Shown here piece after piece: positions 29,538 through 39,936 of a stretch of 64,000 nt of DNA (position 1 is the stretch's first letter; each line of letters starts with the position of its first letter). A program made the translations under genes and the position numbers. Below the pieces are notes generated by a model. That model was not told where the DNA came from, ran no database searches, and worked only from the letters and a program-made list of their open reading frames with translations. Source of the stretch: an uncultured Pseudomonadales bacterium (GTDB lineage Bacteria; Pseudomonadota; Gammaproteobacteria; Pseudomonadales; Cellvibrionaceae); the NCBI GenBank assembly GCA_947487765.1, contig CANKXO010000005.1, positions 1 to 64,000 on the forward strand, written 5' to 3'.

Positions 29538-30149
29538 ATGAAATTATTTTATAAACCCGGTGCTTGTTCTTTGGCATCACATATCGTGTTGCATGAAGTT
29601 GGTGCTACATTTAGCGTTGAGGAAGTCGATACTGATGCTGGCCTGACAAAGGCCGGTAATGATTATAAAAAAATTAACCCTAAGGGATATGTGCCCGCAT
29701 TGGCTTTGGAGTCTGGTGATGTTCTTACCGAAGGCGCTTCAATATTGCAATACATTGCTGATCAGTACAGCAGTTCCGGTTTGTCTCCAAAACCACTATC
29801 TCTGTCTCGTTCACGTTTGCATGAATACTTGAATTATGTCAGCTCCGAATTGCATAAAGCATTTGGACCATTTTTTTCTGATAGTGCTACAGATGACGAT
29901 AAAAAACAGGCGGGAAGTAATGTCGAGAGTAAATTCAATTACATTAATGACCTTTTAAGTGATGGCAGACATTATCTTCTTGGAGAGAATTTTTCTGTTG
30001 CTGATGCGTATTTATTTGTCGTCAGTAACTGGTCCAATTTCGTTGGTATCGAATTGAATCAATGGCCATATTTGAATGCTTTTGTTGATCGTGTTGCTCA
30101 GCGTCCAGCAACAAAAGCAGCTATGAAAGCAGAAGGGTTGATTGAGTGA
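29538..30149 (+). CDS. Glutathione S-transferase, beta-class-like
   Basis: Thioredoxin-like N-terminal domain with the substrate-binding start LFYKPGACSLASHIVLHEVG (Cys10 as in beta-class GSTs) and NPKGYVPALALESGDVLTEG, then an all-helical C-terminal domain (YLNYVSSELHKAFGPFFSD, NFSVADAYLFVVSNWSNFVG). Conjugates glutathione to electrophiles or binds them. ATG 29538 follows GAGGAGATAAC, a good ribosome site. First gene of a three-gene operon; its TGA overlaps the next ATG. Confidence 0.92.
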   Translation: MKLFYKPGACSLASHIVLHEVGATFSVEEVDTDAGLTKAGNDYKKINPKGYVPALALESGDVLTEGASILQYIADQYSSSGLSPKPLSLSRSRLHEYLNYVSSELHKAFGPFFSDSATDDDKKQAGSNVESKFNYINDLLSDGRHYLLGENFSVADAYLFVVSNWSNFVGIELNQWPYLNAFVDRVAQRPATKAAMKAEGLIE

Positions 30150-30538
30150 TGGACACTAAAGATCATTTTGCCGATGTTGTTTTAGTGTTGGAAACTTATT
30201 TTGATGGGCTTTACGAAGCGGATGCGAAAAAGCTATCAAGTGTGTTTCATGATGATGCACGTTATGTCAATACTGTCGAGGGTGACTATATGAATTATTC
30301 GATTGAAGAATATTTTAATGTCGTTAATCAACGTACTCCTCCCGCAGTGAGTGCAGCCGCCCGTTTGGATCAGATTTTGTCCATTGAGTTTGCCAGCGCA
30401 ACGATGGCTTTTGCAAAAGTCTCGATGACAATGCTTGATCGAGATTATATTGATTTTCTCACGCTTATTTATGGCGATAACCAATGGAAAATAATTTCCA
30501 AAGTCTTTTTTTATACATCTATCTCACAGGAGAAATAA
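30149..30538 (+). CDS. SnoaL/NTF2-like protein (lumazine-binding-type, 129 aa)
   Basis: Small alpha+beta barrel family protein, with LVLETYFDGLYEADAKKLSS, VFHDDARYVNTVEGDYMNYS and FLTLIYGDNQWKIISKVFFY, matching Lumazine_bd_2/NTF2-like proteins whose role is usually a binding or isomerase function for small molecules. Start ATG overlaps the GST stop (ATG at 30149; GTG at 30146 possible). Followed directly by the tautomerase gene, so the three products likely act on one compound. Confidence 0.75.
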   Translation: MDTKDHFADVVLVLETYFDGLYEADAKKLSSVFHDDARYVNTVEGDYMNYSIEEYFNVVNQRTPPAVSAAARLDQILSIEFASATMAFAKVSMTMLDRDYIDFLTLIYGDNQWKIISKVFFYTSISQEK

Positions 30539-30763
30539 ATGCCTTACGTCAATATCAAAATTACCCGAGAGGGTGGCCCTGAAGGGGCTGGGCCGAGCGC
30601 CGAGCAAAAAGCAGAATTAATTAAAGGCACAACCGACCTTTTGGTTAAAGTGTTAAATAAAAGCCCAGCAACAACCTTTGTTGTCATTGATGAAGTTAAT
30701 CTAGATGATTGGGGGGTTGGTGGATTACCAGTAGTTGATTACCGCAAAGCGTTAAATGGTTGA
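30539..30763 (+). CDS. 4-oxalocrotonate tautomerase-like protein (74 aa)
   Basis: MPYVNIKITREGG shows Pro as second residue, the N-terminal catalytic base after Met removal, and the family pattern KAELIKGTTDLLVKVLNKSP then TFVVIDEVNLDDWGVGG. It isomerises unsaturated keto acids or related compounds. Ends the LysR-controlled operon; a terminator follows at 30815-30860. Confidence 0.9.
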   Translation: MPYVNIKITREGGPEGAGPSAEQKAELIKGTTDLLVKVLNKSPATTFVVIDEVNLDDWGVGGLPVVDYRKALNG

Positions 30764-30814
30764 GTAGGCTGACAATGTTTGCGATATAAATAATATTATT
30801 GATTAACAGTTTTA

Positions 30815-30860
30815 AAAAAGAGGCATATAAATCAATGTATGTAAATTACAGCCTCTTTTT
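30815..30860. terminator. Bidirectional terminator between tautomerase and recN
   Basis: AAAAAGAGGC pairs with GCCTCTTTTT across a 26-nt loop; T-runs on both strands suit both convergent genes. Confidence 0.75.
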
Positions 30861-30898
30861 ATCACTTTTAATAAACTAAATTACCACATAATAATAAA

Positions 30899-32584
30899 TC
30901 AGCTCGCGGCTTGTTCAAGCATAATTTTAGCATGAGCAACGGATTCATCTGATAATTGACTGCCGCTAATCATGCGCGCAATTTCTTCAATTTTTGTCGC
31001 GTCTTCAAGTTCACTAATATGTGTTTCGGCACTGTTTGCATTAGAAGCTTTACTGACGCGCCAGTGGTGATTCGCTTTGCTGGCGACTTGTGCTAAATGT
31101 GTGACACAGAATACTTGGCTTCGCATGCCTAATGTTGCCAATAGCTTACCAACAACATCGGCCGTGCCTCCACCAATACCAACATCGACTTCATCAAAGA
31201 CTAGGGTGGCGACTTGGGACGTTTGTGCCGTTGCCACTTGAATGGCTAAGCTGATGCGTGACAGTTCACCACCTGACACTACCTTGCTTAATGGCTTGTG
31301 AGGCTGGCCTGGGTTGGTGCTAATTAAGAATTCGATATCATCAATACCAATTGCGCTTGGTTTATCTGGTGCGGCTGAGACAGCAGCAGAAAAATTTGCG
31401 CTACCCATGGCGAGCGCTTGTAGCTGTTCATTAATAATTTTGGTCAGTTTGTTTGCTGCTTTCTGGCGCTGTCGCGACAGTTTTTCTGCTCTACTGAGGA
31501 ATTGTTTCTCTGCTGCTTGAGTTTGCTCTTCCAGTGCCGCGAGCGTTTCGTCACCTCCCGATAACTGTGTTAATTCTTCAGTCAATTCGTTATGTTTTTC
31601 AATAATGGCCTCAGGACCAATATGGTGTTTGCGTGAGACATCATAAATCGCCGATAAGCGTGTTTCTACTTGTTGTAAACGTTCTGGGTCTATTTCAATG
31701 CCTTCAATTTGATCTCTTAAGCTTTGTTGTGCTTCATCGACATTGATGATCGCATTGTTGAGTAAATCATGAATGCTTTCTAGCGCTTTAGTTTGCGGGC
31801 GAATACCTTGTAGAACAGAAATTGCCTGCTGTAATAGATAACTGATGCTGGCTCCATTATCGCCTCCCATCGCATCGCCATCGCAAATGTCAACTAGCTG
31901 CTGGCTTTTGCCAATAATGTTTTCGGCGTTAGCTAATGTCTGTTGTTCAGTTTCTAATGATTCAAGCTCGCCTTCCTGTAAATCAAGCCGATCTAATTCA
32001 TCGACTTGGTAACGGAGTAATTGATAGCGGGCATTCATTTCATCGGCATTATCTCGCAGCGTAATATAACGCTCTCGTAAGCTTTGCCATTCTTTGTAAT
32101 CTTTTCTGACTTTATCGGCCAGGTTTTGATGTTGTGCGTATTCATCAAGCAGTTTTTGATGGCTATTTTTAGAGAGCAGTGACTGGTGGGCGTGTTGGCT
32201 ATGAATATCGATTAACAGCTCGCCCAGTGCTCTAACCTGTTGAAGGGGGACCGGCTGAGAATTGATAAATGCACGTGAGCGACCATCTCGAGTGACGACT
32301 CTGCGCAGCAGGCATTCATCGGCATGGCATAGGTCATGTTCTATTAACCATTTGCGTGCTTCAGGAAGATCATCGAGCAAGAAGGTTGCGGTAATATCTG
32401 CTCTTTCGGCTCCTAGCCTGACACGATCACTGTCAGCGCGTTCACCCAATGCCATTCCCAGGGCACCTAACAACACTGATTTTCCCGTTCCTGTTTCACC
32501 GGTTATGGCCGTCATTCCTTGTTTAAGCTGTAAATCTAGATGATCTATCAGCATAAAGTTATTGATGGTCAGATGTGTCAGCAT
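30899..32584 (-). CDS. recN: DNA repair protein RecN
   Basis: SMC-like ATPase of double-strand break repair. Walker A GETGTGKS near residue 31, a long central coiled coil, an ABC signature VVSGGELSRISLAIQ and Walker B TLVFDEVDVGIGGGTADVVG. Length 561 aa is typical. It is convergent with the tautomerase operon and divergent from grpE; the promoter side contains a LexA-type box at 32618-32633, as expected for a strongly SOS-induced gene. Confidence 0.97.
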   Translation of the reverse strand: MLTHLTINNFMLIDHLDLQLKQGMTAITGETGTGKSVLLGALGMALGERADSDRVRLGAERADITATFLLDDLPEARKWLIEHDLCHADECLLRRVVTRDGRSRAFINSQPVPLQQVRALGELLIDIHSQHAHQSLLSKNSHQKLLDEYAQHQNLADKVRKDYKEWQSLRERYITLRDNADEMNARYQLLRYQVDELDRLDLQEGELESLETEQQTLANAENIIGKSQQLVDICDGDAMGGDNGASISYLLQQAISVLQGIRPQTKALESIHDLLNNAIINVDEAQQSLRDQIEGIEIDPERLQQVETRLSAIYDVSRKHHIGPEAIIEKHNELTEELTQLSGGDETLAALEEQTQAAEKQFLSRAEKLSRQRQKAANKLTKIINEQLQALAMGSANFSAAVSAAPDKPSAIGIDDIEFLISTNPGQPHKPLSKVVSGGELSRISLAIQVATAQTSQVATLVFDEVDVGIGGGTADVVGKLLATLGMRSQVFCVTHLAQVASKANHHWRVSKASNANSAETHISELEDATKIEEIARMISGSQLSDESVAHAKIMLEQAAS

Positions 32585-32617
32585 GGTAATCGCTCCACTA
32601 AAACTGTTATTTTAAAC

Positions 32618-32633
32618 ATGTGTTTTTATACAG
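32618..32633 (-). promoter_or_regulatory. LexA box of recN
   Basis: On the - strand CTGT-ATAAAAAC-ACAT, one mismatch from CTGT-N8-ACAG, 34 bp upstream of the recN start codon. Confidence 0.6.
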
Positions 32634-32690
32634 TATTTTTACTGTAAAGCCAAGCCATTTGTACATTTGCAGATATCTGCTGTGTAAATG

Positions 32691-32718
32691 CTTGAAACCG
32701 GTCGGTTTGACCCTATAT
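32691..32718 (+). promoter_or_regulatory. Sigma-32 heat-shock promoter of grpE
   Basis: CTTGAAA (32691-32697), 13-bp spacer, CCCTATAT (32711-32718), close to the consensus CTTGAAA-N11-16-CCCCATNT. Confidence 0.75.
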
Positions 32719-32764
32719 ACAGGCCAGATTATTTTTTGTTGAACTTGCTAAAAGGAGCAGGGTT

Positions 32765-33367
32765 GTGTCCAACGAATCCAAAGATTCCCCTCAAATTGAT
32801 GAAGTTGATATTGATCAGGCTGAAGCGGCAACATTAGACGCTTCTGAAGAGAATACCGCTGAAGAAAACCACCAAGAGAATGACGTCGAGGCTGGAGCAG
32901 ATGTTGAATCGCTTAATGAGCAAATCGCGGCACTGAAAGAACAGGCCTTAAGGTCTAATGCTGAAGCCCAGAATGCTCGTCGTCGTGCAGAGCAGGATGT
33001 TGAAAAGGCGCGTAAATTTGCGTTAGAAAAATTTGTCAATGAACTGCTACCGGTTGCGGATAATTTAGAGCGAGCACTGGCAGCAGGGGATGTTGATGAT
33101 GAGTCTCAAAAAGCAGTATTGGAAGGCGTAGCTCTGACTCATAAATCGTTACTCGATACACTGAAAAAGTTTCAGGTTGAACCTGTTGATCCAGACGGCG
33201 AGCCATTTGACCCTCAATTGCACCAGGCAATGTCAATGGTTCCTAGCCCTGATGTCGAACCAAATACTGTGCTTACTGTGTTTCAAAAAGGGTACACCTT
33301 ATATGGCCGCTTAGTGCGCCCTGCGATGGTTGTTGTGTCCAGTGCGCCACCAAGCGAAGGTGCTTAG
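32765..33367 (+). CDS. grpE: Nucleotide exchange factor GrpE
   Basis: Releases ADP from DnaK. Acidic N-terminus, long helix ([20 protein letters not shown]), then the conserved [17 protein letters not shown] and a C-terminal beta domain with [20 protein letters not shown]. Starts at GTG (32765) after AAAGGAGCAGGGTT. It follows the heat-shock promoter and heads the grpE-dnaK-dnaJ-dapB run. Confidence 0.96.
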   Translation: MSNESKDSPQIDEVDIDQAEAATLDASEENTAEENHQENDVEAGADVESLNEQIAALKEQALRSNAEAQNARRRAEQDVEKARKFALEKFVNELLPVADNLERALAAGDVDDESQKAVLEGVALTHKSLLDTLKKFQVEPVDPDGEPFDPQLHQAMSMVPSPDVEPNTVLTVFQKGYTLYGRLVRPAMVVVSSAPPSEGA

Positions 33368-33566
33368 TAGTTACTAACTACAGATTTAAATCTTTATTGA
33401 TAAGTATGTACTGAAAAATTCCATACTTTCTTTAGGGAAAGGGTTGAAGTTAGTCGCTTCAGACCAATATTTAGACTTAATTGATTTTGGCCGGTTTGCA
33501 ATGCGAGCTGGCTTTAGTAAGAACGTAAAGTAAAAACATATTATTGAACAAAACCGGAGAAACCCG

Positions 33567-35495
33567 ATGGGTAAAATTATTGGCATAGATTTGGGTACTA
33601 CCAACTCCTGTGTGGCAGTACTGGAAGGCGACAAGCCGAAAGTGATTGAAAATGCAGAGGGTGATCGTACTACCCCATCAATTGTTGCCTTTACTGATGA
33701 CAATGAAATTTTAGTTGGTCAAAGTGCTAAGCGTCAGTCTGTTACCAACCCGAAAAATACCTTAAATGCGGTTAAGCGTTTAATTGGTCGTAAATTTAAA
33801 GACGACGTTGTGCAAAAAGATATCTCTATGGTTCCTTACACAATCGTAGCAGCCGATAACGGTGACGCATGGGTTGAAGTGAAGGGCGACAAAAAAGCGC
33901 CGCCACAGATTTCTGCTGAAGTCTTGAAGAAAATGAAAAAGACAGCTGAAGACTATCTTGGTGAGAAAGTGACAGAAGCAGTAATTACTGTTCCTGCTTA
34001 CTTTAATGATTCTCAACGTCAAGCAACTAAAGACGCCGGTAAAATTGCGGGCCTTGATGTTAAGCGCATTATCAATGAACCAACTGCCGCAGCATTAGCC
34101 TACGGCATGGATAAAGCAAAAGGCGACCGCACTATTGCTGTTTACGATTTAGGTGGTGGTACTTTCGATATTTCAATTATTGAAATTGCGGATGTTGATG
34201 GCGAGCATCAATTCGAAGTGTTAGCAACTAATGGTGATACGTTCTTAGGTGGTGAAGATTTCGATATGCGTCTTATCGAGTACTTGGCCGATGAATTCAA
34301 AAAAGACAGCGGTATTGATCTTCATAATGATCCACTGGCACTACAGCGTTTAAAAGAAGCGGCTGAGAAAGCTAAAATTGAATTGTCTTCAAGCACGCAA
34401 ACTGAAGTTAACCTTCCTTACATTACAGCAGATGCAACAGGTCCTAAGCATTTGGTTGTGAAAATGACTCGTGCAAAATTAGAGTCATTAGTGGAAGAAT
34501 TAGTTACTCGTTCACTAGAGCCACTTAAAATCGCATTAAGTGATGCTGATTTATCTGTTAGTGAAATTGATGATGTTATCTTGGTGGGTGGTCAAACACG
34601 TATGCCGATGGTTCAGCAAAAAGTCGCTGAGTTTTTTGGCAAAGAACCCCGTAAAGATGTTAACCCAGATGAAGCCGTTGCAATGGGTGCTGCTATCCAA
34701 GGTGCGGTATTAGCCGGTGACGTGAAAGATGTGTTGTTGTTGGATGTGACTCCATTGTCTCTAGGTATCGAAACCATGGGTGGTGTTGCAACGCCATTAA
34801 TTGAAAAGAACACAACAATCCCAACGAAAAAATCGCAAGTTTTTTCAACCGCAGAAGATAACCAATCTGCAGTAACAATTCATGTTGTTCAAGGTGAGCG
34901 TAAACAAGCGGCACAAAACAAATCACTAGGTCGTTTTGATTTAGCGGATATTCCACCAGCACCACGTGGTGTGCCTCAAGTTGAAGTGACATTTGATATC
35001 GATGCAAATGGTATCCTGCATGTTGGCGCGAAAGATAAAGGCACTGGTAAAGAACAGTCTATTGTTATTAAAGCCTCTTCAGGCCTAAGTGATGACGAGA
35101 TCGAATCAATGGTAGCTGATGCAGAAGCTAACGCTGAAGCGGATCGTCAATTCGAAGAGCTTGCTACTGCGCGTAATACCTTAGATGGCTTGATCGGTGC
35201 TACCAAGAAAACCTTGGAAGAAGCTGGCGATAAAGCGACTGATGAAGAAAAAGCTGCGATCGAAGCTGCTATTTCTGAGGCAGAAGAAGTTGTTAAAGGT
35301 GACGATAAAGAAGCGATGGAAGCAGCAACAACTAAGTTGACTGAAGCCTCTAGTTCTTTAGCGCAGAAACTTTACGCTGAACAAGCGGCTGATGCTGGTG
35401 CAGGTGCTGCCGATGCGGCAGATGGCGCACAAGCTGAGTCAGCTGATGACGGTGTAGTTGAAGCTGAGTTTGAAGAAGTAAAAGAAGATAAGTAA
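33567..35495 (+). CDS. dnaK: Chaperone DnaK (Hsp70)
   Basis: Full-length Hsp70 of 642 aa. ATPase domain with [47 protein letters not shown] and [12 protein letters not shown]; substrate-binding domain with [17 protein letters not shown]; lid ending in acidic EFEEVKEDK. Interacts with DnaJ and GrpE. The start is preceded by GGAGAAACCCG. 199 bp of noncoding sequence separates it from grpE and may hold an extra promoter. Confidence 0.98.
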   Translation: MGKIIGIDLGTTNSCVAVLEGDKPKVIENAEGDRTTPSIVAFTDDNEILVGQSAKRQSVTNPKNTLNAVKRLIGRKFKDDVVQKDISMVPYTIVAADNGDAWVEVKGDKKAPPQISAEVLKKMKKTAEDYLGEKVTEAVITVPAYFNDSQRQATKDAGKIAGLDVKRIINEPTAAALAYGMDKAKGDRTIAVYDLGGGTFDISIIEIADVDGEHQFEVLATNGDTFLGGEDFDMRLIEYLADEFKKDSGIDLHNDPLALQRLKEAAEKAKIELSSSTQTEVNLPYITADATGPKHLVVKMTRAKLESLVEELVTRSLEPLKIALSDADLSVSEIDDVILVGGQTRMPMVQQKVAEFFGKEPRKDVNPDEAVAMGAAIQGAVLAGDVKDVLLLDVTPLSLGIETMGGVATPLIEKNTTIPTKKSQVFSTAEDNQSAVTIHVVQGERKQAAQNKSLGRFDLADIPPAPRGVPQVEVTFDIDANGILHVGAKDKGTGKEQSIVIKASSGLSDDEIESMVADAEANAEADRQFEELATARNTLDGLIGATKKTLEEAGDKATDEEKAAIEAAISEAEEVVKGDDKEAMEAATTKLTEASSSLAQKLYAEQAADAGAGAADAADGAQAESADDGVVEAEFEEVKEDK

Positions 35496-35560
35496 TTTTG
35501 AGGGTGGTTAGTACCTAGTGTCTAGCCACACCTTTTTTACAGTATTTTAAATAATATTAG

Positions 35561-35585
35561 CGCGGACTTTTATAGTCCGCGTTTG
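35561..35585 (+). terminator. Hairpin between dnaK and dnaJ
   Basis: CGCGGAC-TTTTATA-GTCCGCG followed by TTTGTTG. The weak T-tract suggests partial termination, lowering dnaJ relative to dnaK. Confidence 0.6.
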
Positions 35586-35610
35586 TTGTATGTGAATAGA
35601 GTGATTTTTA

Positions 35611-36720
35611 ATGGCTAAGCGCGACTATTACGAAATATTGGGTGTTGATAAAAACGTTTCCGAAAAGGATTTGAAGAAGGCCTATCGACGTGTGGCGATG
35701 AAACATCACCCTGATCGTAATCCTGACGATAAAGCTGCGGAAGAAAAATTTAAAGAAGCGAGCGAAGCTTACGAGATATTATCTGATTCGCAAAAACGTG
35801 CAGCCTACGACCAGTATGGTCATGATGGTGTTGATCCACAAATGGGCGCAGGTGCTGGTGGTTTTGGTAACTTCAGTGATATTTTTGGCGATGTTTTTGG
35901 TGATATTTTTGGCGGCGCAGGCGGTGGCGGGCGTAGAGGTCCGCAACGAGGCTCAGACTTACAATATACATTGCAGGTTACCTTAGAGCAGGCCGTTAAA
36001 GGTACAACTGCAAAAATTAAAGTCCCTACATTAGTGTCTTGTGATACCTGTGATGGCAGTGGTGCAAAAGCAGGTTCTAAACCTGTTCAATGTACCACCT
36101 GTGGTGGAGTTGGTCAGGTGCGTATGCAGCAAGGCTTCTTCTCTGTTCAGCAAACGTGCCCTGCCTGTCGTGGTCAAGGTACAATCATTAAAGACCCTTG
36201 TGGTGACTGTCATGGACAGGGTCGCATAGAAGAAACAAAAACACTGTCTGTTAAAGTGCCGCCAGGTGTTGATACCGGTGACCGTATTCGTTTATCGGGT
36301 GAAGGTGAAGCAGGTCCTGCTGGGGGTGTTGCCGGTGATCTTTATGTACAGATAGCGGTAAAAGCTCATGATATTTTCGAAAGAGAAGGCGCTAACTTAT
36401 ACTGCGAAGTACCGATCAATTTTGCCGACGCAGTATTGGGTGGTGAGCTCGAAGTGCCGACATTGGATGGCCGTGTAAAATTAAAAGTTCCTTCAGAAAC
36501 TCAAACGGGTAAGCTATTCCGCTTACGCGGTAAAGGCGTGACGCCTGTCCGTGGTAGCACCAAAGGTGACTTGTTATGTCGAGTAGTTGTTGAGACACCT
36601 GTTAATTTGTCAGGTAAGCAAAAAGAAATACTAAGAGAATTTCAAGAGTCTCTAGAAGGTAAAAAGCATTCGCCTCGCCAAAATACTTGGTTCGAGGGTA
36701 TGAAAGACTTTTTTAGTTAA
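35611..36720 (+). CDS. dnaJ: Chaperone DnaJ (Hsp40)
   Basis: J domain with HPD ([20 protein letters not shown]), Gly/Phe-rich linker ([20 protein letters not shown]), four CXXCXGXG zinc repeats ([32 protein letters not shown]) and C-terminal substrate domains. Typical length. Stimulates DnaK ATPase. Followed 31 bp later by dapB. Confidence 0.98.
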   Translation: MAKRDYYEILGVDKNVSEKDLKKAYRRVAMKHHPDRNPDDKAAEEKFKEASEAYEILSDSQKRAAYDQYGHDGVDPQMGAGAGGFGNFSDIFGDVFGDIFGGAGGGGRRGPQRGSDLQYTLQVTLEQAVKGTTAKIKVPTLVSCDTCDGSGAKAGSKPVQCTTCGGVGQVRMQQGFFSVQQTCPACRGQGTIIKDPCGDCHGQGRIEETKTLSVKVPPGVDTGDRIRLSGEGEAGPAGGVAGDLYVQIAVKAHDIFEREGANLYCEVPINFADAVLGGELEVPTLDGRVKLKVPSETQTGKLFRLRGKGVTPVRGSTKGDLLCRVVVETPVNLSGKQKEILREFQESLEGKKHSPRQNTWFEGMKDFFS

Positions 36721-36748
36721 CTAGAAGAAATAAAAACATAGGTTTTAG

Positions 36749-37555
<807 letters not shown>

Positions 37556-37926
37556 GCTATAGCGTAAGCTTATATTTCTTAATCTAATTAAAACCCGTCA
37601 GTGTACGGGCGATTTTCTTATTTTGTTCTTACATTTACGTTCATTGTTTATTGATAGCTAGCGCTACTTTTTCCAGTAATAACAATTATATACCTCCTTT
37701 TTTTAATACTTTCCTTTAAAAAAAGCCAAAAAGTTGCTTTTTATTAAGGCTTTTCCATTAATTTCTTGCAAACTGTCAAATTCCTGACTATACCTTAACT
37801 ATTATTCTGTGGTATCAGTTTATTATATTTTTTGAGGTACAGTTTTTATTTTCACTGAATTGAATGATGACTATTTCTTAGAGAAAGCTTAAGGAATGAG
37901 TGATTTGTTATTAATAGGTGAAATTA
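37556..37926 (+). other. Noncoding AT-rich gap between dapB and the signalling island
   Basis: About 370 bp without a gene. A weak hairpin CCCGT-CAGTGT-ACGGG (37594-37609) followed by GATTTTCTTATTTTG may terminate dapB transcription; the rest is AT-rich with runs of T and A and probably holds the promoter of the next gene. Nothing else is seen. Confidence 0.5.
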
Positions 37927-39669
37927 ATGGGTATCGAAAATAAACCGGAGGATAATCAGAAAATATTACTGATCATTGGTAACGATGTCGTAGATTCCTC
38001 TATCATTCGTCAATTATTGAAAACCAATGGCAGTGCTTCTTCATTTGCATTGATTGAAACAACTTCGTTTAAAGATGTATCAAAATTAATACGTTCTTCA
38101 AAACCTGACTGTTGCATCGTCGGTTATCAGGAACCAAGGGATAATGTTCTTGGTTTTCTAAAATCATTACGCCGAAGTAAACTTAATTCAGATATTCCTG
38201 TGATTGTTTTGGGTAATAAAGACGATGGAGATGTGCGATCTGTTGTTGAAATCATGCATCAAGGTGCGCAGGATTACCTTATAAAAGAAGAGCTGACAGA
38301 AAATATCTTACGCCGCAGTATTGCTGATGCTATTTACACTTGTGAATTTCAAAAAAACTTACGCCAATTGGCGCATTATGATCATTTGACAGGCCTGTTA
38401 AACCGCAGCTTATTCATTGATCGTCTTGAAAATACTGTCAACCATTGTGATCGTTACAATCAAAATTGCTCTTTGCTTTATATCGATGTTGATAATTTTA
38501 AAGTTATTAATGATTGCTATGGCCATGATGCGGGTGATGCTCTTTTAAAGACAATCGCTAAGAGAATTCAGGAGAATTGTCGAACGACAGATAGTGCATC
38601 ACGAATCGGCGGTGATGAATTTGCAATTATCATTAGCCGAGTTGATAAAGATCGCGCAAATCATACCGCTGAAAAAATTCTCGAGAAAGTGTCTGAACCC
38701 GTTTTTATTGATTCCCAGCGCTTACATGTGTCACTATCGATAGGTATTGCCCACTATCCAGATACGGCAGATAATATTAATGAGCTTATGGATCAAGCTG
38801 ATCAGGCAATGTATCGCGCTAAACAAACAGGTAAAGCACGCTATTTTCAATTTTCTCAAAACCAAAAATTACAATTAGATCGAAGAAGCCGTTTGGAGAA
38901 TATGCTGCCAGATGCGTTAGAAAATAATGAATTAGAATTATTTTTCCAGCCAATTGTGAATATTGAGGATCAATCACTCTATAGTTTAAACGTTATGGTG
39001 GTCTGGTCGCCAGGTCGATATAAAGTATCGAATATAGAGCTTAAAGAAATGATCGATCATTTAGGCTTATATGATAATTACTATAAATGGTTAATTAATA
39101 CGTCAATGGCACGTTTATGTCAGTGGCAACAAAATAACCCTGATAATTTTGTTAATTTAAGTGTGCCTATCGACCATTGTAATAATGAATGGTTACTTGA
39201 TTACTTCCGTAATTGCGCGAAAAATTATCGAGTTCAGCTTGATCAAATAGAAATGGAAATTTCTGAAAAAGTGATTATGACGGATATAGTTCAAAGCCGA
39301 AAATTTTTAAAGTCAATACAAAATTCGGGTGCACGGGTCTCAATTGATGGCTTTAGTGGGGGCTATATATCTGTTGATGATTTAATTTTATTGTCGTTGA
39401 GCACATTGATTGTCGATCAATCCTACTGTATTGATATTGAAAAAAACCCTCAAAAATATAAGGCTACTGAAGCGATTACCTTATTAGCGCATACGCTGGG
39501 GTTAAAAGTTATTGTTAAAGATGTTGGTCGAGAATCACAGCATAGTGCTATTGAAAATATAGCGTGTGACTTAGTCCAAGGCGATTATATCTCGGCACCT
39601 AAATCCAGTTTGAATGACTGTGAATCTTTTATTGAGGCATCAATTGCCTTGTCCGAAGCCTCTCAGTAA
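37927..39669 (+). CDS. REC-like / GGDEF / degenerate EAL protein (580 aa), probable diguanylate cyclase
   Basis: Paralogue of the gene at 39937. N-terminal receiver-like domain (about residues 12-130) has lost the phosphoacceptor: the expected Asp in its central strand reads CCIVGYQEP. The GGDEF domain is intact (SRIGGDEFAI) with an RTTD inhibitory site five residues before it, so c-di-GMP synthesis and product inhibition are expected. The EAL domain is degenerate: no EAL triad (LNVMVVW), DDFG replaced by DGFSGGYIS, LKID by LIVDQSY, VAEGVET by VKDVGRES, so no phosphodiesterase activity is likely. The ATG at 37927 is preferred over GTG 37918, with AGG spaced 8 bp upstream. Confidence 0.85.
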   Translation: MGIENKPEDNQKILLIIGNDVVDSSIIRQLLKTNGSASSFALIETTSFKDVSKLIRSSKPDCCIVGYQEPRDNVLGFLKSLRRSKLNSDIPVIVLGNKDDGDVRSVVEIMHQGAQDYLIKEELTENILRRSIADAIYTCEFQKNLRQLAHYDHLTGLLNRSLFIDRLENTVNHCDRYNQNCSLLYIDVDNFKVINDCYGHDAGDALLKTIAKRIQENCRTTDSASRIGGDEFAIIISRVDKDRANHTAEKILEKVSEPVFIDSQRLHVSLSIGIAHYPDTADNINELMDQADQAMYRAKQTGKARYFQFSQNQKLQLDRRSRLENMLPDALENNELELFFQPIVNIEDQSLYSLNVMVVWSPGRYKVSNIELKEMIDHLGLYDNYYKWLINTSMARLCQWQQNNPDNFVNLSVPIDHCNNEWLLDYFRNCAKNYRVQLDQIEMEISEKVIMTDIVQSRKFLKSIQNSGARVSIDGFSGGYISVDDLILLSLSTLIVDQSYCIDIEKNPQKYKATEAITLLAHTLGLKVIVKDVGRESQHSAIENIACDLVQGDYISAPKSSLNDCESFIEASIALSEASQ

Positions 39670-39936
39670 GTATTGCGATAGTAATAAAAGCATAAAAAGA
39701 TTTTTTTTAATGAAGTATTGTTTTTATTATAATTCGAATTTCTATAGTTTTTTTCTATAATTTAATAGGTTGTTCTTTTTAATAGACATCTATCTTAAAT
39801 TTTATAGCGTAAAAGTTGAACGTATACGAAAACTCATAAAACGATCACGCATAGTATTTTTACGTGAGCATGAGCTTGTAATTCTTATAACATATATGCC
39901 ATTTTTTAATGAGCCATAGAGGAAGATGTTAGAATA

